Below are positions 37,234-50,214 of a stretch of 64,000 bases of DNA, piece after piece (positions within the stretch are counted from its first letter, which is position 1; every line of letters starts with the position of its first letter). The stretch spans positions 1-64,000 of the forward strand of contig NZ_SRJD01000002.1 in assembly GCF_004684935.1 (NCBI RefSeq). The letters are read 5' to 3'. Under the pieces are notes generated by a model. That model was given only the letters and a program-made list of their open reading frames with translations. It searched no databases and was not told where the DNA came from. A program made the position numbers and the translations under genes. The DNA comes from Sporolactobacillus shoreae (GTDB lineage Bacteria > Bacillota > Bacilli > Bacillales > Sporolactobacillaceae).

Positions 37234-37455
37234 ATGAGCGGAAAAAAGAATGTCAACCCGCTTCAGATGGCGGCCATGGTCAGTGCCATGGGATTTGAGA
37301 TTTTTTCGTTTATCCTTATTGGTGCCCTCGCGGGAAAGTATCTGGACGGGCGTTTTGCTCCGTCACATCTCTGGCTGCCGCTGTGCGCGGTCGCCGGTTT
37401 TCTGTTCGGTCTTGTTAGTTGCTACTACACTCTGAAATCTTTTACGAAGGACTGA
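37234..37455 (+). CDS. atpZ: AtpZ/AtpI-like small membrane protein
   Basis: A 73-residue protein with two hydrophobic hairpin helices (about 15-38 and 45-68) in the ATPase_gene1/AtpZ family, found at the head of many F-type ATPase operons. In other bacteria AtpZ with AtpI has been linked to Mg or Ca handling or assembly of the c-ring; its role here is unproven. GGGGGT precedes the ATG. B. subtilis starts its operon directly with atpI, so this extra gene is a difference. The name is given by family and position. Confidence 0.7.
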   Translation: MSGKKNVNPLQMAAMVSAMGFEIFSFILIGALAGKYLDGRFAPSHLWLPLCAVAGFLFGLVSCYYTLKSFTKD

Positions 37456-37461
37456 TCTGCG

Positions 37462-37911
37462 ATGAAACAATTGATCGCATGGTCTTCCCGCATGATTTTA
37501 ATCGTTTCGGCGATTTACGTGTCCACTTTCGGGTTAATCTGGTTTTTCAGACCGGCGAGGGCGCTTGCAAGCGGTGCCCTCCTCGGCGGATTAATCAGTT
37601 TATATAATATTTTTCATCTGGCATTACGATTGAGGATAGCCGGGCTCCGGGCCCGTTCGGGATTGAGACCTGCGGGTTTACATAGTATCATACGTATTCT
37701 GACAGTGGTCTTCGGTACACTGCTTGTGTATCGGTTCAGGGCCCGTATCGACTATCATTCGTTTGTGCTGTCTCTGCTTTTTGGTTACCTTTTGCTTGTG
37801 CCGGTGATCAGTTTTTATTATTTAAGAAAGGGAAGCACAAAGTCTTCGGATGAAGGGAGGGACACTCTTGGATCTGACTCCGAAAGTGAAGTTTCTCGGA
37901 ATGACGTTTGA
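37462..37911 (+). CDS. atpI: ATP synthase subunit I
   Basis: A 149-residue membrane protein with four hydrophobic segments, matching the AtpI (UncI) family that helps assemble the c-subunit ring. The C-terminal 20 residues are polar. Its end overlaps the start of atpB by 44 bp, more than usual. Sequence conservation in this family is low; the call rests on topology and place before atpB. Confidence 0.8.
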   Translation: MKQLIAWSSRMILIVSAIYVSTFGLIWFFRPARALASGALLGGLISLYNIFHLALRLRIAGLRARSGLRPAGLHSIIRILTVVFGTLLVYRFRARIDYHSFVLSLLFGYLLLVPVISFYYLRKGSTKSSDEGRDTLGSDSESEVSRNDV

Positions 37912-38611
37912 TGTCACAATGATGATCGGCACGGTTGTTTCCGCGCTGATCGTGATGCTGATTGTGTTTCTGATGACGCGCAAATTGACCATGCGGCCGT
38001 CGGGGAAACAGAATCTGATGGAATACCTCATTGATTTCATCAGCGGAATTACCGGGACGATGCTGGAGAAGAAGCAGGCATCAAGATATCTGAGCTTTGC
38101 GCTGACAACTTTTCTTTTCATACTTGTTGCCAACCTGCTTGGTGTCGCGGTCATGGTGACGGCTTCGGCCCATGGCCCGATACCTGCGCTGGGCATTACG
38201 GCGCAAGGCTTGGAAAAGGCCAAAAATTCACTCAGCTGGTTCAAATCGCCGACGTCCGACTTGAACGTCACTGTGGCGATGGCGGGAGCGATTTTCATCT
38301 ACTCGCATTTCGCCGGAATCAAAAAAAGCCCGCTTAATTATTTAAAGGGCTACGTCAGGCCTTACTGGTGGATGCTTCCGATTCACCTGATTGACGAACT
38401 GTCCAAACCGGCCACGCATGCACTCCGGCTTTGGGCTAACATTTTCGCAGGCGAAGTGCTGATCCTGATTCTACGCGAGGCACCGTTTTATTTTACGGGT
38501 GTGCCGCTGTTCGCGTGGATGGGTTTTTCAGTATTTGTCGGCTGCATCCAGGCCTATATTTTTACGGTACTGGCAATGGTTTATATTTCGCAGAAGGTGG
38601 CAGGCGAGTGA
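37868..38611 (+). CDS. atpB: ATP synthase subunit a
   Basis: Membrane stator subunit that forms the proton half-channels. The 247-residue protein has the essential Arg187 in HALRLWANIFAGEV and the C-terminal helix with QAYIFTVLAMVYIS. The TTG at 37868 is preferred since AAGGGAGGG lies 6 bp upstream and the resulting start (DLTPKVKFLGMTFDVTM) resembles other Bacillales AtpB; an ATG at 37850 lies upstream of that site. Confidence 0.95.
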   Translation: MDLTPKVKFLGMTFDVTMMIGTVVSALIVMLIVFLMTRKLTMRPSGKQNLMEYLIDFISGITGTMLEKKQASRYLSFALTTFLFILVANLLGVAVMVTASAHGPIPALGITAQGLEKAKNSLSWFKSPTSDLNVTVAMAGAIFIYSHFAGIKKSPLNYLKGYVRPYWWMLPIHLIDELSKPATHALRLWANIFAGEVLILILREAPFYFTGVPLFAWMGFSVFVGCIQAYIFTVLAMVYISQKVAGE

Positions 38612-38685
38612 TTGTACAATGACAATCGGCTGCCCGGTTTCACGTGTGTTTACCAAAATATAGACATACTAGGAGGAATCTTTTT

Positions 38686-38910
38686 ATGAGTTTCGCAGTT
38701 CTAGCTGGTGGTATTATGATCGCGTTTGGCGCTCTTGGAGCAGGTATTGGCAACGGCTTATTGTTCAGCCATTATTTGGACGGCATTGCTCGTCAGCCGG
38801 AAGCTCAGGGTAACCTGTTCGGACAATCCATGATCGGACTTGGTTTGATTGAAGCGATGCCTGTCATTTCGATCGCATTCGGTATTCTGGTACTCTTTGG
38901 TATTATCTGA
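38686..38910 (+). CDS. atpE: ATP synthase subunit c
   Basis: Proteolipid of 74 residues that forms the rotating c-ring. Two helices are joined by the polar loop ARQPE; the proton-carrying carboxylate is Glu56 in GLGLIEAMPV. The GxGxGxG-type packing motif of helix 1 is seen in AFGALGAGIGNG. No sodium-binding signature (extra Gln/Ser-Thr set) is evident. AGGAGG precedes the ATG at 38686. Confidence 0.96.
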   Translation: MSFAVLAGGIMIAFGALGAGIGNGLLFSHYLDGIARQPEAQGNLFGQSMIGLGLIEAMPVISIAFGILVLFGII

Positions 38911-39011
38911 TCCGCGAGATTGGCGGATGTTCGGAGAAGCGCAATGCATTCCCGCTTCCGGGCACAATCCGGAAAATCAAGTAAATTTTTAGATTGAAAG
39001 GAGTGGCAAAT

Positions 39012-39493
39012 GTGTCTTTTTCTCTGGGAAGTATTATCTTCCAGTTAGTCGTCATGCTCCTGCTGATGATCTTCGTGGCATGGGTCGGCGTCCGGCCTGT
39101 TCTGGGAATTATGGACAAGCGTAATAAATACATTAACGGTCAGATCGACAGCGCTGAGAAGACCCGCACTGATGCCGAGGCATACTTGGCTCAGCAGAAA
39201 GCCGAGCTCGAGAAAGTCCGCGAAGAATCACGCGGAATTATCGAACAGGCTAAGAGTCAGGCGGCTGCAGAAGCGAAAAGCATTAAAGATGCTGCAAAGA
39301 ATCAATCCGACCTGCTGGTGAAAGAAGCGCAGGAAGAAATCGGCCAGGAGAAAGAAAAAGCCATTGCCGCCATCCGCGACGAAGTGGCTGATCTCTCTGT
39401 ACTGCTCGCATCGAAAATACTTGAAAAAGAAGTCAATGCTAAAGACTACTCGAAAGAAATTGATCAATTAATGAAACAGGTGGGAAGTCAGCG

Positions 39494-39497
<4 letters not shown>
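39012..39497 (+). CDS. atpF: ATP synthase subunit b
   Basis: Peripheral stalk subunit of 161 residues: one N-terminal membrane helix (SLGSIIFQLVVMLLLMIFVAW) and a long, charged coiled-coil (about 35-125). It holds the alpha3-beta3 head against rotation. The GTG at 39012 is used because AAAGGAG lies 8 bp upstream; an in-frame TTG at 38994 lies upstream of that ribosome site. The last 4 bp overlap atpH (ATGA). Confidence 0.95.
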
Positions 39498-41561
<2,064 letters not shown>

Positions 41562-41702
41562 CGCCGTTTAGAAACGGTGCCCAGCCATTCGATTCGCTGC
41601 TCAGCAGATAGATGACATATAGAGCCTGTTTGAAAAGGAACAATTTTTACACAAACCTTTCGGACACCTCTTGCAACGACCTTTCAAAGGTGGTGAACGA
41701 AC

Positions 41703-42572
41703 ATGCCTTCAATGCGTGACATAAAGGAAAAAATTGCGTCAACCAAAAAAATGAGTAAGATCACCAAAGCGATGCAGATGGTCGCAGCTGCGAAACTGAA
41801 CCGCGCCCAGGAAAGCGCGCAGCACTACTCGGCCTATGCCGATAAGCTGCGCGAAGTTGTGGCGAGCATCGCCAGCGGACTGCCCAAGGGCAATAACAGC
41901 AAACATCCGATGCTCGCGTCCCGCCCGGTAAAGAAGACGGCCTATCTGGTTCTTACTGAAAACCGTGGCCTGGCTGGCGCCTACGACAGCAACGTGCTGA
42001 AATATACACAGAACCTGATCGCGGAGAAACATCAGTCCAGGAGCGAGTACACGGTCATCGTCACAGGAAAAATCGGCCTGCATTTCTTTGAAAAAAGAAA
42101 CTATCCGGTCGCATTCAGCAAAACGGATGTGCAGGATGAAATCAACTTTGACGATGCCGTCGGTTTTGCCAAACAGGTGATTTCCCTGTTTGATAATAAA
42201 GAAGTTGACGAGCTGCATTTGATTTACAATCACTTTATTAATGCAATTTCCCAGACTGTGGTTGACAAGCAGCTGCTTCCCCTCACCGATCTAAGTGATA
42301 AGCCAGTGAAAAAGGCGAATTACATCTATGAACCGGATGAGGACGAAGTGCTGCAAAGTCTGCTGCCGCTTTACGCAGAAGGGCAGATCTACGGGGCCCT
42401 GCTTGACGCTAAGGCAGCTGAACAGGCGGCGCGCATGACGGCCATGAGAAGCGCCTCAGACAACGCGAACGATATTATCGATCACTTGTCGCTGTCATAT
42501 AACCGTGCACGCCAGGCGGCGATCACTCAGGAAATTACAGAAATTGTCGGCGGAGCTGCCGCACTCGAATAA
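41703..42572 (+). CDS. atpG: ATP synthase subunit gamma
   Basis: Central rotor shaft of F1, 289 residues. The two long terminal helices are visible (MRDIKEKIASTKKMSKITKAMQMVAAAKL and MRSASDNANDIIDHLSLSYNRARQAAITQEITEIVGGAAAL), with the TENRGLAGAYDSNV Rossmann-like segment between. AAAGGTGG precedes the ATG. Confidence 0.97.
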   Translation: MPSMRDIKEKIASTKKMSKITKAMQMVAAAKLNRAQESAQHYSAYADKLREVVASIASGLPKGNNSKHPMLASRPVKKTAYLVLTENRGLAGAYDSNVLKYTQNLIAEKHQSRSEYTVIVTGKIGLHFFEKRNYPVAFSKTDVQDEINFDDAVGFAKQVISLFDNKEVDELHLIYNHFINAISQTVVDKQLLPLTDLSDKPVKKANYIYEPDEDEVLQSLLPLYAEGQIYGALLDAKAAEQAARMTAMRSASDNANDIIDHLSLSYNRARQAAITQEITEIVGGAAALE

Positions 42573-44015
<1,443 letters not shown>

Positions 44016-44022
44016 TGATTAA

Positions 44023-44481
<459 letters not shown>

Positions 44482-44500
44482 ATGGATAGAAGCAACAAAA

Positions 44501-44528
44501 GAAGAACCCCGCGTGGGTTCTTTTTTTT
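44501..44528 (+). terminator. Terminator of the atp operon
   Basis: GAAGAACCC pairs with GGGTTC around a short CGCGT loop, followed by T8. Confidence 0.92.
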
Positions 44529-44551
44529 GCTTGACGCAAAATATTGGACTC

Positions 44552-44698
44552 GGCTGGTAAACATGTAAATACGGCTGGTAAACTCCTGAACTTGGCTGGT
44601 AAAACACGGAAAGCGGCTGGTAAATCCACGGACATGGCTGGTAAAGTAGCAGATCCGGCCAGTAAAGCATGAAAAGTGGTTGGTGAATGTTGAGTCTT
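44552..44698 (+). repeat. 21-bp array upstream of NERD gene 1 (GGCTGGTAAA core)
   Basis: Seven cores start at 44552, 44573, 44594, 44615, 44636, 44657 and 44678, every step exactly 21 bp. The first five read GGCTGGTAAA with at most no change; the last two decay to GGCCAGTAAA and GGTTGGTGAA. The 11 bp between cores differ from unit to unit. The spacing is two helical turns, so all cores face the same side of the DNA, as expected for a protein-binding array. It starts just after the atp terminator and ends about 145 bp before the NERD gene. Confidence 0.92.
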
Positions 44699-44843
44699 GC
44701 TGCAAAACTCTGGAACAGAATAGCCATTCATCAAAATCCGATAGAATTAAGCCCGTTCCCCGCAGTTTTCATTTTTTAATAAAAAAAGGAAACACCACGA
44801 CTTATGTCGAATGATGTAGTACCAATATAGGGTAGGTGAACCA

Positions 44844-45812
44844 ATGGAAATCATTAAACAATGTGAAATTCCTTATCATGTCCGTCAACTCAGCGAGCTT
44901 TGCTCAAGGTTTTTAGGACCGCCAGAAAAGAAGGAAGATTTGCAGAGAAAACTAAACAGGTATTTAGCCGGGTACAAAGGGGAGAAGTCGCTGGATTATT
45001 TTCTCAGCCTCATCCCGGAAAAAGAAGTTCTGGCTCTACATCAAATTCGTTTGAAAGGCGGAGCACATCATTTCGAGATCGACTGCATCATTCTGACAAC
45101 TCGCGCGCTTCTAATCCTTGAAGTCAAACACATTGCCGGAGTACTCAGCTTTCACTCCAAAATCAATCAATTGGTGCGGTCAATTGATGGCGAAGAACAG
45201 CGCCTCCCCGATCCTATAACCCAGGCTGATCGCTTGCACGTTCAACTTCAGGTCTGGCTCACTGCACGAAAACTTGGCCCCATTCCAATTGAAAAGCAGG
45301 TCGTCATCACTTCTCCCAGATCAATTCTCGATACAAGAGACTCCGATGAAAAATTCTTCAAAATCGCATGTCTTATTGAGCGTGTCCCGCACAGAATCAG
45401 CGAAATACTCCGGAGACATCCGCAAAAGCTTTTTACCTTACCCCAGATAAAATCAATAGCTCGCAAATTGTGCAAAGCTCATGAACCGCTGATTCAAAAT
45501 GTATATGAAGTTTACAATGTCCAGCCTGAGCAGATTCACCGCGGTGTTCAATGCTCGTCATGCGGAATTTTTGGCATGGACAGAAAAAAGGGGAAATGGG
45601 TCTGTCCTGAATGCGGACATTCATCCACAAAAGCGCACTTGAGATGCTTAAAAAGTTATGTGCTACTGAATGGCTCATCGATCACTAATAGGCAATGCAG
45701 AGATTTTCTTAGACTGAAGTCCGACTCAATTGCTCGGAAGCTCCTCCAAAAGATGAATCTTCCCTCCACCGGAAAATTCAAAGACCGCATTTATCATCTT
45801 CCAATAGAGTGA
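44844..45812 (+). CDS. NERD-domain nuclease-like protein with zinc ribbon and C-terminal DNA-binding-like domain (1)
   Basis: A 322-residue protein. The NERD (nuclease-related) domain covers about residues 42-160, with Glu47 in GYKGEKSL, Asp80 in HHFEIDCIIL and the E-x-K pair Glu93/Lys95 in LILEVKHIAG, the layout of PD-(D/E)xK nucleases. A zinc ribbon has Cys237-x2-Cys240 and Cys254-x2-Cys257. The last 65 residues (AHLRCLKSYVLLNGSSITNRQCRDFLRL...LLQKM) look like a small helical domain. GGGTAGGTG precedes the ATG. The gene is an insertion between atpC and the DUF1146 gene, with 21-bp arrays on both sides. NERD proteins occur in defence and plasmid contexts, but the function of this class is not established. 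Confidence 0.85.
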   Translation: MEIIKQCEIPYHVRQLSELCSRFLGPPEKKEDLQRKLNRYLAGYKGEKSLDYFLSLIPEKEVLALHQIRLKGGAHHFEIDCIILTTRALLILEVKHIAGVLSFHSKINQLVRSIDGEEQRLPDPITQADRLHVQLQVWLTARKLGPIPIEKQVVITSPRSILDTRDSDEKFFKIACLIERVPHRISEILRRHPQKLFTLPQIKSIARKLCKAHEPLIQNVYEVYNVQPEQIHRGVQCSSCGIFGMDRKKGKWVCPECGHSSTKAHLRCLKSYVLLNGSSITNRQCRDFLRLKSDSIARKLLQKMNLPSTGKFKDRIYHLPIE

Positions 45813-45814
45813 TC

Positions 45815-45940
45815 GGCTGGTAAATATTTAAATCTGGCTGGTAAATTCGTGAGTTCGGCTGGTAAAGTGCTGAACTTGGCTGGTAAAATCACAAACTCGG
45901 CCGGTAAATCCCCAAACATGGCCGGATTCATTCGCGGATC
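45815..45940 (+). repeat. 21-bp array directly downstream of NERD gene 1
   Basis: Six cores start at 45815, 45836, 45857, 45878, 45899 and 45920, every step exactly 21 bp. The first four read GGCTGGTAAA or GGCTGGTAAAx; then GGCCGGTAAA and GGCCGGATTC. The first core begins 2 bp after the TGA of the NERD gene. Core and spacing equal those of the array on the other side of the gene, in the same orientation as the gene. Confidence 0.92.
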
Positions 45941-46290
45941 CCACTACTACTCATGCACAATCAACTAAAACCAAGCATACGATCCAATCATTGTTCATTT
46001 TCTGTATAGATCCATGCTTTACAATTAAAAATTAGCGCACAACACCGAAAAAAATTCGCCATTCCTGTATTAATTCTGAAAAAACAATCATTGATGAAAA
46101 GTATGGTTATTTTGTGTCAATCGCGCTAAAATAATAACGAGCTTTAGATTATGGTTTGGTTACTTTTATATTACAAAATGGTTACGATCAGGAGATGGAT
46201 GCACACCCCCGGATCAGCACACGAAAGTTATAATTAGTGCTGTTGCCCGGGGAAACGGGCATTACATAACAGATCAGGCAGGTGTAAGAG
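45941..46290 (+). other. Intergenic region before the DUF1146 gene
   Basis: No gene is seen. A possible promoter is TGGTTA, 17 bp, TAAAAT ending near 46133. A small hairpin GCCCG/CGGGC lies near 46247-46262. No repeat cores extend past 45940. Confidence 0.35.
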
Positions 46291-46527
46291 ATGATGACGA
46301 ATGTAGGGGTCCAGGCGCTGATCAGCATTTTTGTTCATTTACTTGTGCTGGTTCTGACCTGGTGGGCGCTGCAGAGTTTGAAATTTGATCTTCTGTTCCG
46401 GCACCCGAAAACCCTTCAGGCAAGAATATTGTATATTCTCCTGGCGGTCGCCATCAGTTACCCGGTGGCTCAATTTTTTCTCGACTATGTGAACTGGTCA
46501 TTGATGCTTCCACAAATTTACGGCTGA
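46291..46527 (+). CDS. ywzB: DUF1146 membrane protein (YwzB-like)
   Basis: A 78-residue protein with two hydrophobic helices (about 8-27 and 45-65), matching the DUF1146/YwzB family of Bacillales, whose members lie between atpC and murAA. The function is unknown. AGGTG precedes two ATG codons (46291 and 46294). Call by topology, size and place; sequence recognition is moderate. Confidence 0.75.
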   Translation: MMTNVGVQALISIFVHLLVLVLTWWALQSLKFDLLFRHPKTLQARILYILLAVAISYPVAQFFLDYVNWSLMLPQIYG

Positions 46528-46658
46528 ACAAAGGTGTTCCGCCGTTTCGCTGAAGTTATCCCTGAACATTGAAAAAAGGGCTTTTTTGACGAAAAGTTCC
46601 ACGTATGACCCCCTCTTCAGTCAGGCAATACTGAAAACAGGGAGAGGGGCGTGTAAAA

Positions 46659-47411
46659 GTGAAACGGAATCTTATTTTATTATTTGCTGTATGGTTCGCT
46701 ATTTTGATGGCTGGAAGCGGCGCGCAGGGTAAGGCCCTGCAGAAAGCGCCGGATCCGATCAGCAGGATCGCACTTTTTTCAAAAACATTGCGACAAGATC
46801 AGGCTCAAATCATTGGCTGGTCGGTATTTGCCCGTGAAGAACATTCTTCGATGGTCACCCGGCAGGAATTCGCCAAAACCACTGACTATGCTATGAAAAA
46901 TCAACCCGGCTTCAACTGGCGCTTCGCCGGCAGTCATAACGGCGTACTCAGCTGGTCAGGCATTAAAACGGAACCATCCGGCTTGAAAACCAGCCTGACT
47001 TATTTCGCATATCCAGCAGGAAAAATGTATCGGACAGCTACGCTTTACCAGGCTCAGGCGGAGGCCTTCAACCCAAGAGAATGGCCGAATCAGCAACAGA
47101 ATATGTGCCGTTCGATCGCTAAAATTTTCCACGGACAAAAGCACATATTCTCTTGTGTCAGAGCTTACGACAGTGATAAAATGAAACTTGGCTTACTGAA
47201 TCAGGGAGACCGTTATCTAAAGCTTTTTTCAGCCGCTCCGATCGAACGACTTAATGAAAAAACCTTTGTTTCGATTTCCGCATATAATAACGCATGGAAC
47301 GATAGCATAAATTCTGGAAACCGACAAATGAATTTTCAAGTGGCTCTGAGAAATGACGGCGAGCGGACCATCATCACGATGGGCACGCCGATCATTACAC
47401 TTGAATACTGA
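46659..47411 (+). CDS. ywmB: YwmB-like exported protein
   Basis: A 250-residue protein with a signal peptide ([20 protein letters not shown]) and a TATA-binding-protein-like alpha/beta repeat fold expected for the YwmB family. Its function is unknown. It starts with GTG after GGGAGAGGGG. It sits directly upstream of murAA and downstream of DUF1146, the same order as B. subtilis ywzB-ywmB-murAA-spoIID, which is the main evidence. Confidence 0.75.
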   Translation: MKRNLILLFAVWFAILMAGSGAQGKALQKAPDPISRIALFSKTLRQDQAQIIGWSVFAREEHSSMVTRQEFAKTTDYAMKNQPGFNWRFAGSHNGVLSWSGIKTEPSGLKTSLTYFAYPAGKMYRTATLYQAQAEAFNPREWPNQQQNMCRSIAKIFHGQKHIFSCVRAYDSDKMKLGLLNQGDRYLKLFSAAPIERLNEKTFVSISAYNNAWNDSINSGNRQMNFQVALRNDGERTIITMGTPIITLEY

Positions 47412-47515
47412 AAACGGGTTTCCGGTCCCTGTCCGGGGGAAAGAGCAGCATGCGTGGACAGAGGATCGGCCCGGCTCGATCGAAGAGATATAAATGGACG
47501 CGGAGGGGAAAAAGT

Positions 47516-48853
47516 TTGGAGAAGATTATTGTTCATGGAGGAAAGCGGCTTTCAGGCTCGGTGAAGATTGAAGGCGCAAAAAATGCAGTACTTCCCGTCA
47601 TTGCCGCATCGATGCTGGCAAGCGAAGGCACGAGCAAGATATATAATGTGCCGGAGCTGGCCGATGTATACACAATCAATGAAGTTTTGCGTTATTTGAA
47701 CACTTCGGTTAATTATGAAAATAAAACCATCATGGTGAACGCTATAGCGGAATTATATACTGAAGCGCCATTTGAATACGTTCGGAAAATGCGCGCATCA
47801 TTTCTGGTCATGGGCCCGCTCCTGGCCAGAGTCGGCCACGCGAAAATTGCACTGCCGGGAGGCTGTGCCATCGGATCCCGCCCGATTGACCAGCATCTCA
47901 AAGGCTTTGAAGCGATGGGCGCTCGTGTTTCCATTGGCAATGGCTCCATTGAAGCGAGTGTTGACGGCAGATTGAAGGGATCTGTCATTTATTTGGATTT
48001 TCCAAGCGTCGGCGCGACGGAAAATATTATCATGGCGGCGTCACTGGCTGACGGCGAGACGGTTCTCGAAAACGCGGCCTGCGAGCCGGAAATCGTTAAT
48101 CTGGCCGAGTACCTCAACGCGATGGGTGCAAAAATCTCCGGAGCCGGCACCGGCCGAATCACAATTGTTGGTGTGGAAAAGATGCATGGCGCCGAGCACA
48201 CGATTCTGCCCGATCGGATTGAGGCAGGAACCTACATGATCGCCGCGGCGATTACCGGTGGCAATGTGCTGATCGAGGACTCGGATGTTGAAGACCTGCG
48301 TCCGCTGATCGCCAAACTGCGTGAAGCTGGCGTCGAGGTTAGAGAAGAACTTGGCGGCATCCGCGTCATCGGCACGGATCACCTCCAGGCCATTGATGTC
48401 AAAACGATGCCGCACCCGGGTTTCCCGACGGATCTTCAGGCACAATTCATGGCACTGATGCTTAAAGCGAAAGGTACTTCCGTCATTACGGAAACCGTTT
48501 TTGAAAATCGTTTCATGCACGTCGAAGAATTTCGTCGGATGAATGCTGCAATAAAAATTGATGGCCGTTCCGCTATTATCAGTGGCGCATGCGATCTTCA
48601 GGGCGCTGAAGTTTCGGCAACCGATCTGCGTGCGGGGGCGGCGCTTGTCATTGCAGGCCTCGTGGCGAAAGGCTACACGCGTGTCAAACGGCTTCACCAT
48701 ATCGACCGTGGGTATGTCGACCTGGCCGGCAAGCTTGCCGCGCTCGGTGCCGACATTGAACGCGTACGCGTCAGCGAATCCGAACAGACAGCGCCGGCCG
48801 CAGCAGCTGAAGAAGTCCTGCCGCAGCTCGCCGCCAACCCGAAATTCGCTTGA
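47516..48853 (+). CDS. murA: UDP-N-acetylglucosamine 1-carboxyvinyltransferase, main copy
   Basis: First committed enzyme of peptidoglycan synthesis. The 445-residue protein reads [27 protein letters not shown] from a TTG at 47516, with GGAGGGG 7 bp upstream, and has the active-site Cys117 in [23 protein letters not shown]. The C-terminus carries an Ala/Glu-rich extension. This copy has the position of B. subtilis murAA (before spoIID), so it is probably the principal enzyme; the other copy is at 9684-10985. Confidence 0.96.
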   Translation: MEKIIVHGGKRLSGSVKIEGAKNAVLPVIAASMLASEGTSKIYNVPELADVYTINEVLRYLNTSVNYENKTIMVNAIAELYTEAPFEYVRKMRASFLVMGPLLARVGHAKIALPGGCAIGSRPIDQHLKGFEAMGARVSIGNGSIEASVDGRLKGSVIYLDFPSVGATENIIMAASLADGETVLENAACEPEIVNLAEYLNAMGAKISGAGTGRITIVGVEKMHGAEHTILPDRIEAGTYMIAAAITGGNVLIEDSDVEDLRPLIAKLREAGVEVREELGGIRVIGTDHLQAIDVKTMPHPGFPTDLQAQFMALMLKAKGTSVITETVFENRFMHVEEFRRMNAAIKIDGRSAIISGACDLQGAEVSATDLRAGAALVIAGLVAKGYTRVKRLHHIDRGYVDLAGKLAALGADIERVRVSESEQTAPAAAAEEVLPQLAANPKFA

Positions 48854-48913
48854 GACAACAAAAGTAACCATTCAGAGGTGCTGATAACCTGCGCCTCTTA
48901 CATACAATCGCTG

Positions 48914-48947
48914 GCCGGCTGGGCATAATCCCGGCCGGCTTTTTTTA
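48914..48947 (+). terminator. Strong terminator after murA
   Basis: GCCGGCTGGG pairs with CCCGGCCGGC around CATAAT, followed by T7. Confidence 0.92.
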
Positions 48948-49112
48948 TCCCGGAATCCACCCAATCAGATTATATGCCCGGCAATTTTTTTTATTCCCGT
49001 ATATCTGACAAAAAGCTAGTGTTCCCAAAAGTGTCAAAATCATGCGCGTCGTTCTGCGCGGGGAGGAGCAAGCATATATTAAAGATAAAAACCCATCCGC
49101 CGGAGGAATTTT

Positions 49113-50105
49113 ATGAAAAAATCCGCCACACTGCTCCTCATCTTCGCACTGGTCATCCTCGTCATTCCGGCCGCGGTTGTTCTGCCTTTTTCACAGAAAC
49201 AGGCCGCACAAGAGACTGCCGCACATCTGGCTCTTTTCCAGACCAGAAAATCATCGCCACCTTCTGTCACAGTATCGGTGCATCGCTCCCTGAGTGGAAA
49301 AACCGAGCAGGTTGATCTCAATCAGTACCTGATCGGGGTCGTCGGTTCGGAAATGCCAGCGTCCTTTCAGCCCCAGGCTCTTGAAGCTCAGGCGCTGGCG
49401 GCACGCACCTATATCATGTCCCGGATCATCAATAATCCCGGCCAGTCTGTCACCGATACGGTAAGCAGCCAGGTATACCACAGCCCCCAGGAACTGAAAC
49501 GCATCTGGGGCAAAGATTACACCTGGAAAATGGCCAAAATCGAGAAAGCTGTCGCGGTAACCGACAATCAGGTCATCACCTACCATGGCAAGCTTATCTC
49601 CCCGGTTTTTTTCTCAACGAGCAACGGCTATACAGAGAATGCCAAAGATTACTGGACGACCGACGTGCCTTATCTCAAATCCGTGCCGAGCCCCTGGGAC
49701 AAACTCTCTCCTAAATATAAAATGGAAAAAAAGATAAGCGCGTCCGATGCCGCGACGGCACTAGGGACCACGCTTCCCGGCAATGACGGCGAGCTGGGTA
49801 CGGTCGTCAAAAAAACATCGACCGGTCATATCGCTCAATATCGGATCAGCGGGAAGCTTTTTACAGGCAGAGAAATCCGCGAGAAACTGAATTTGAGTTC
49901 CACGGATTTCACGCTGATCCGGAGCGGGGGCACAATTATCGCGGGCACACTTGGAGACGGCCACGATGTCGGCATGAGCCAGTACGGAGCCCAGGGCATG
50001 GCGCGTGAAGGAAAGACCGCCGAGCAGATTGTCACCTACTTTTACCAAGGCACCCAGGTCAGCAAGATGACCCTCAGTCCCGGAAAATCAGTGGCGAAAA
50101 AATAA
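49113..50105 (+). CDS. spoIID: Stage II sporulation protein D (lytic transglycosylase)
   Basis: Mother-cell membrane enzyme that cuts glycan strands during engulfment, working with SpoIIP and SpoIIM. The 330-residue protein has an N-terminal membrane anchor (about 5-27), the catalytic Glu in YLIGVVGSEMPASFQPQALEAQALAARTY, and the C-terminal GDGHDVGMSQYGAQGMA motif. CGGAGGAA precedes the ATG. The position after murA agrees with B. subtilis. No clear sigma-E promoter was recognised upstream. Confidence 0.95.
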   Translation: MKKSATLLLIFALVILVIPAAVVLPFSQKQAAQETAAHLALFQTRKSSPPSVTVSVHRSLSGKTEQVDLNQYLIGVVGSEMPASFQPQALEAQALAARTYIMSRIINNPGQSVTDTVSSQVYHSPQELKRIWGKDYTWKMAKIEKAVAVTDNQVITYHGKLISPVFFSTSNGYTENAKDYWTTDVPYLKSVPSPWDKLSPKYKMEKKISASDAATALGTTLPGNDGELGTVVKKTSTGHIAQYRISGKLFTGREIREKLNLSSTDFTLIRSGGTIIAGTLGDGHDVGMSQYGAQGMAREGKTAEQIVTYFYQGTQVSKMTLSPGKSVAKK

Positions 50106-50165
50106 ACCCGAATCTCATAAAATAGCGGACCAAATCACAATTTTAAAAGATTTTTCGCCGAAAAT

Positions 50166-50195
50166 GTATAGATCACCGGCAATCTGATCAGAATG
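50166..50195 (+). promoter_or_regulatory. Sigma-F-like promoter of spoIIQ
   Basis: GTATA (50166-50170), 15 bp, then GATCAGAATG (50186-50195) fits the sigma-F pattern (GywTA-N15-GGnnAnAnTw) with one mismatch at the second G. spoIIQ is a forespore sigma-F gene in B. subtilis. Confidence 0.5.
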
Positions 50196-50214
50196 ATTGC
50201 TGAGGTGATGCAAG

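Noticed and set aside
44552-45940. CRISPR array
   Set aside because: The repeated core is only 10 bp with 11 bp between cores, repeats and spacers are too short, and no cas gene is present.
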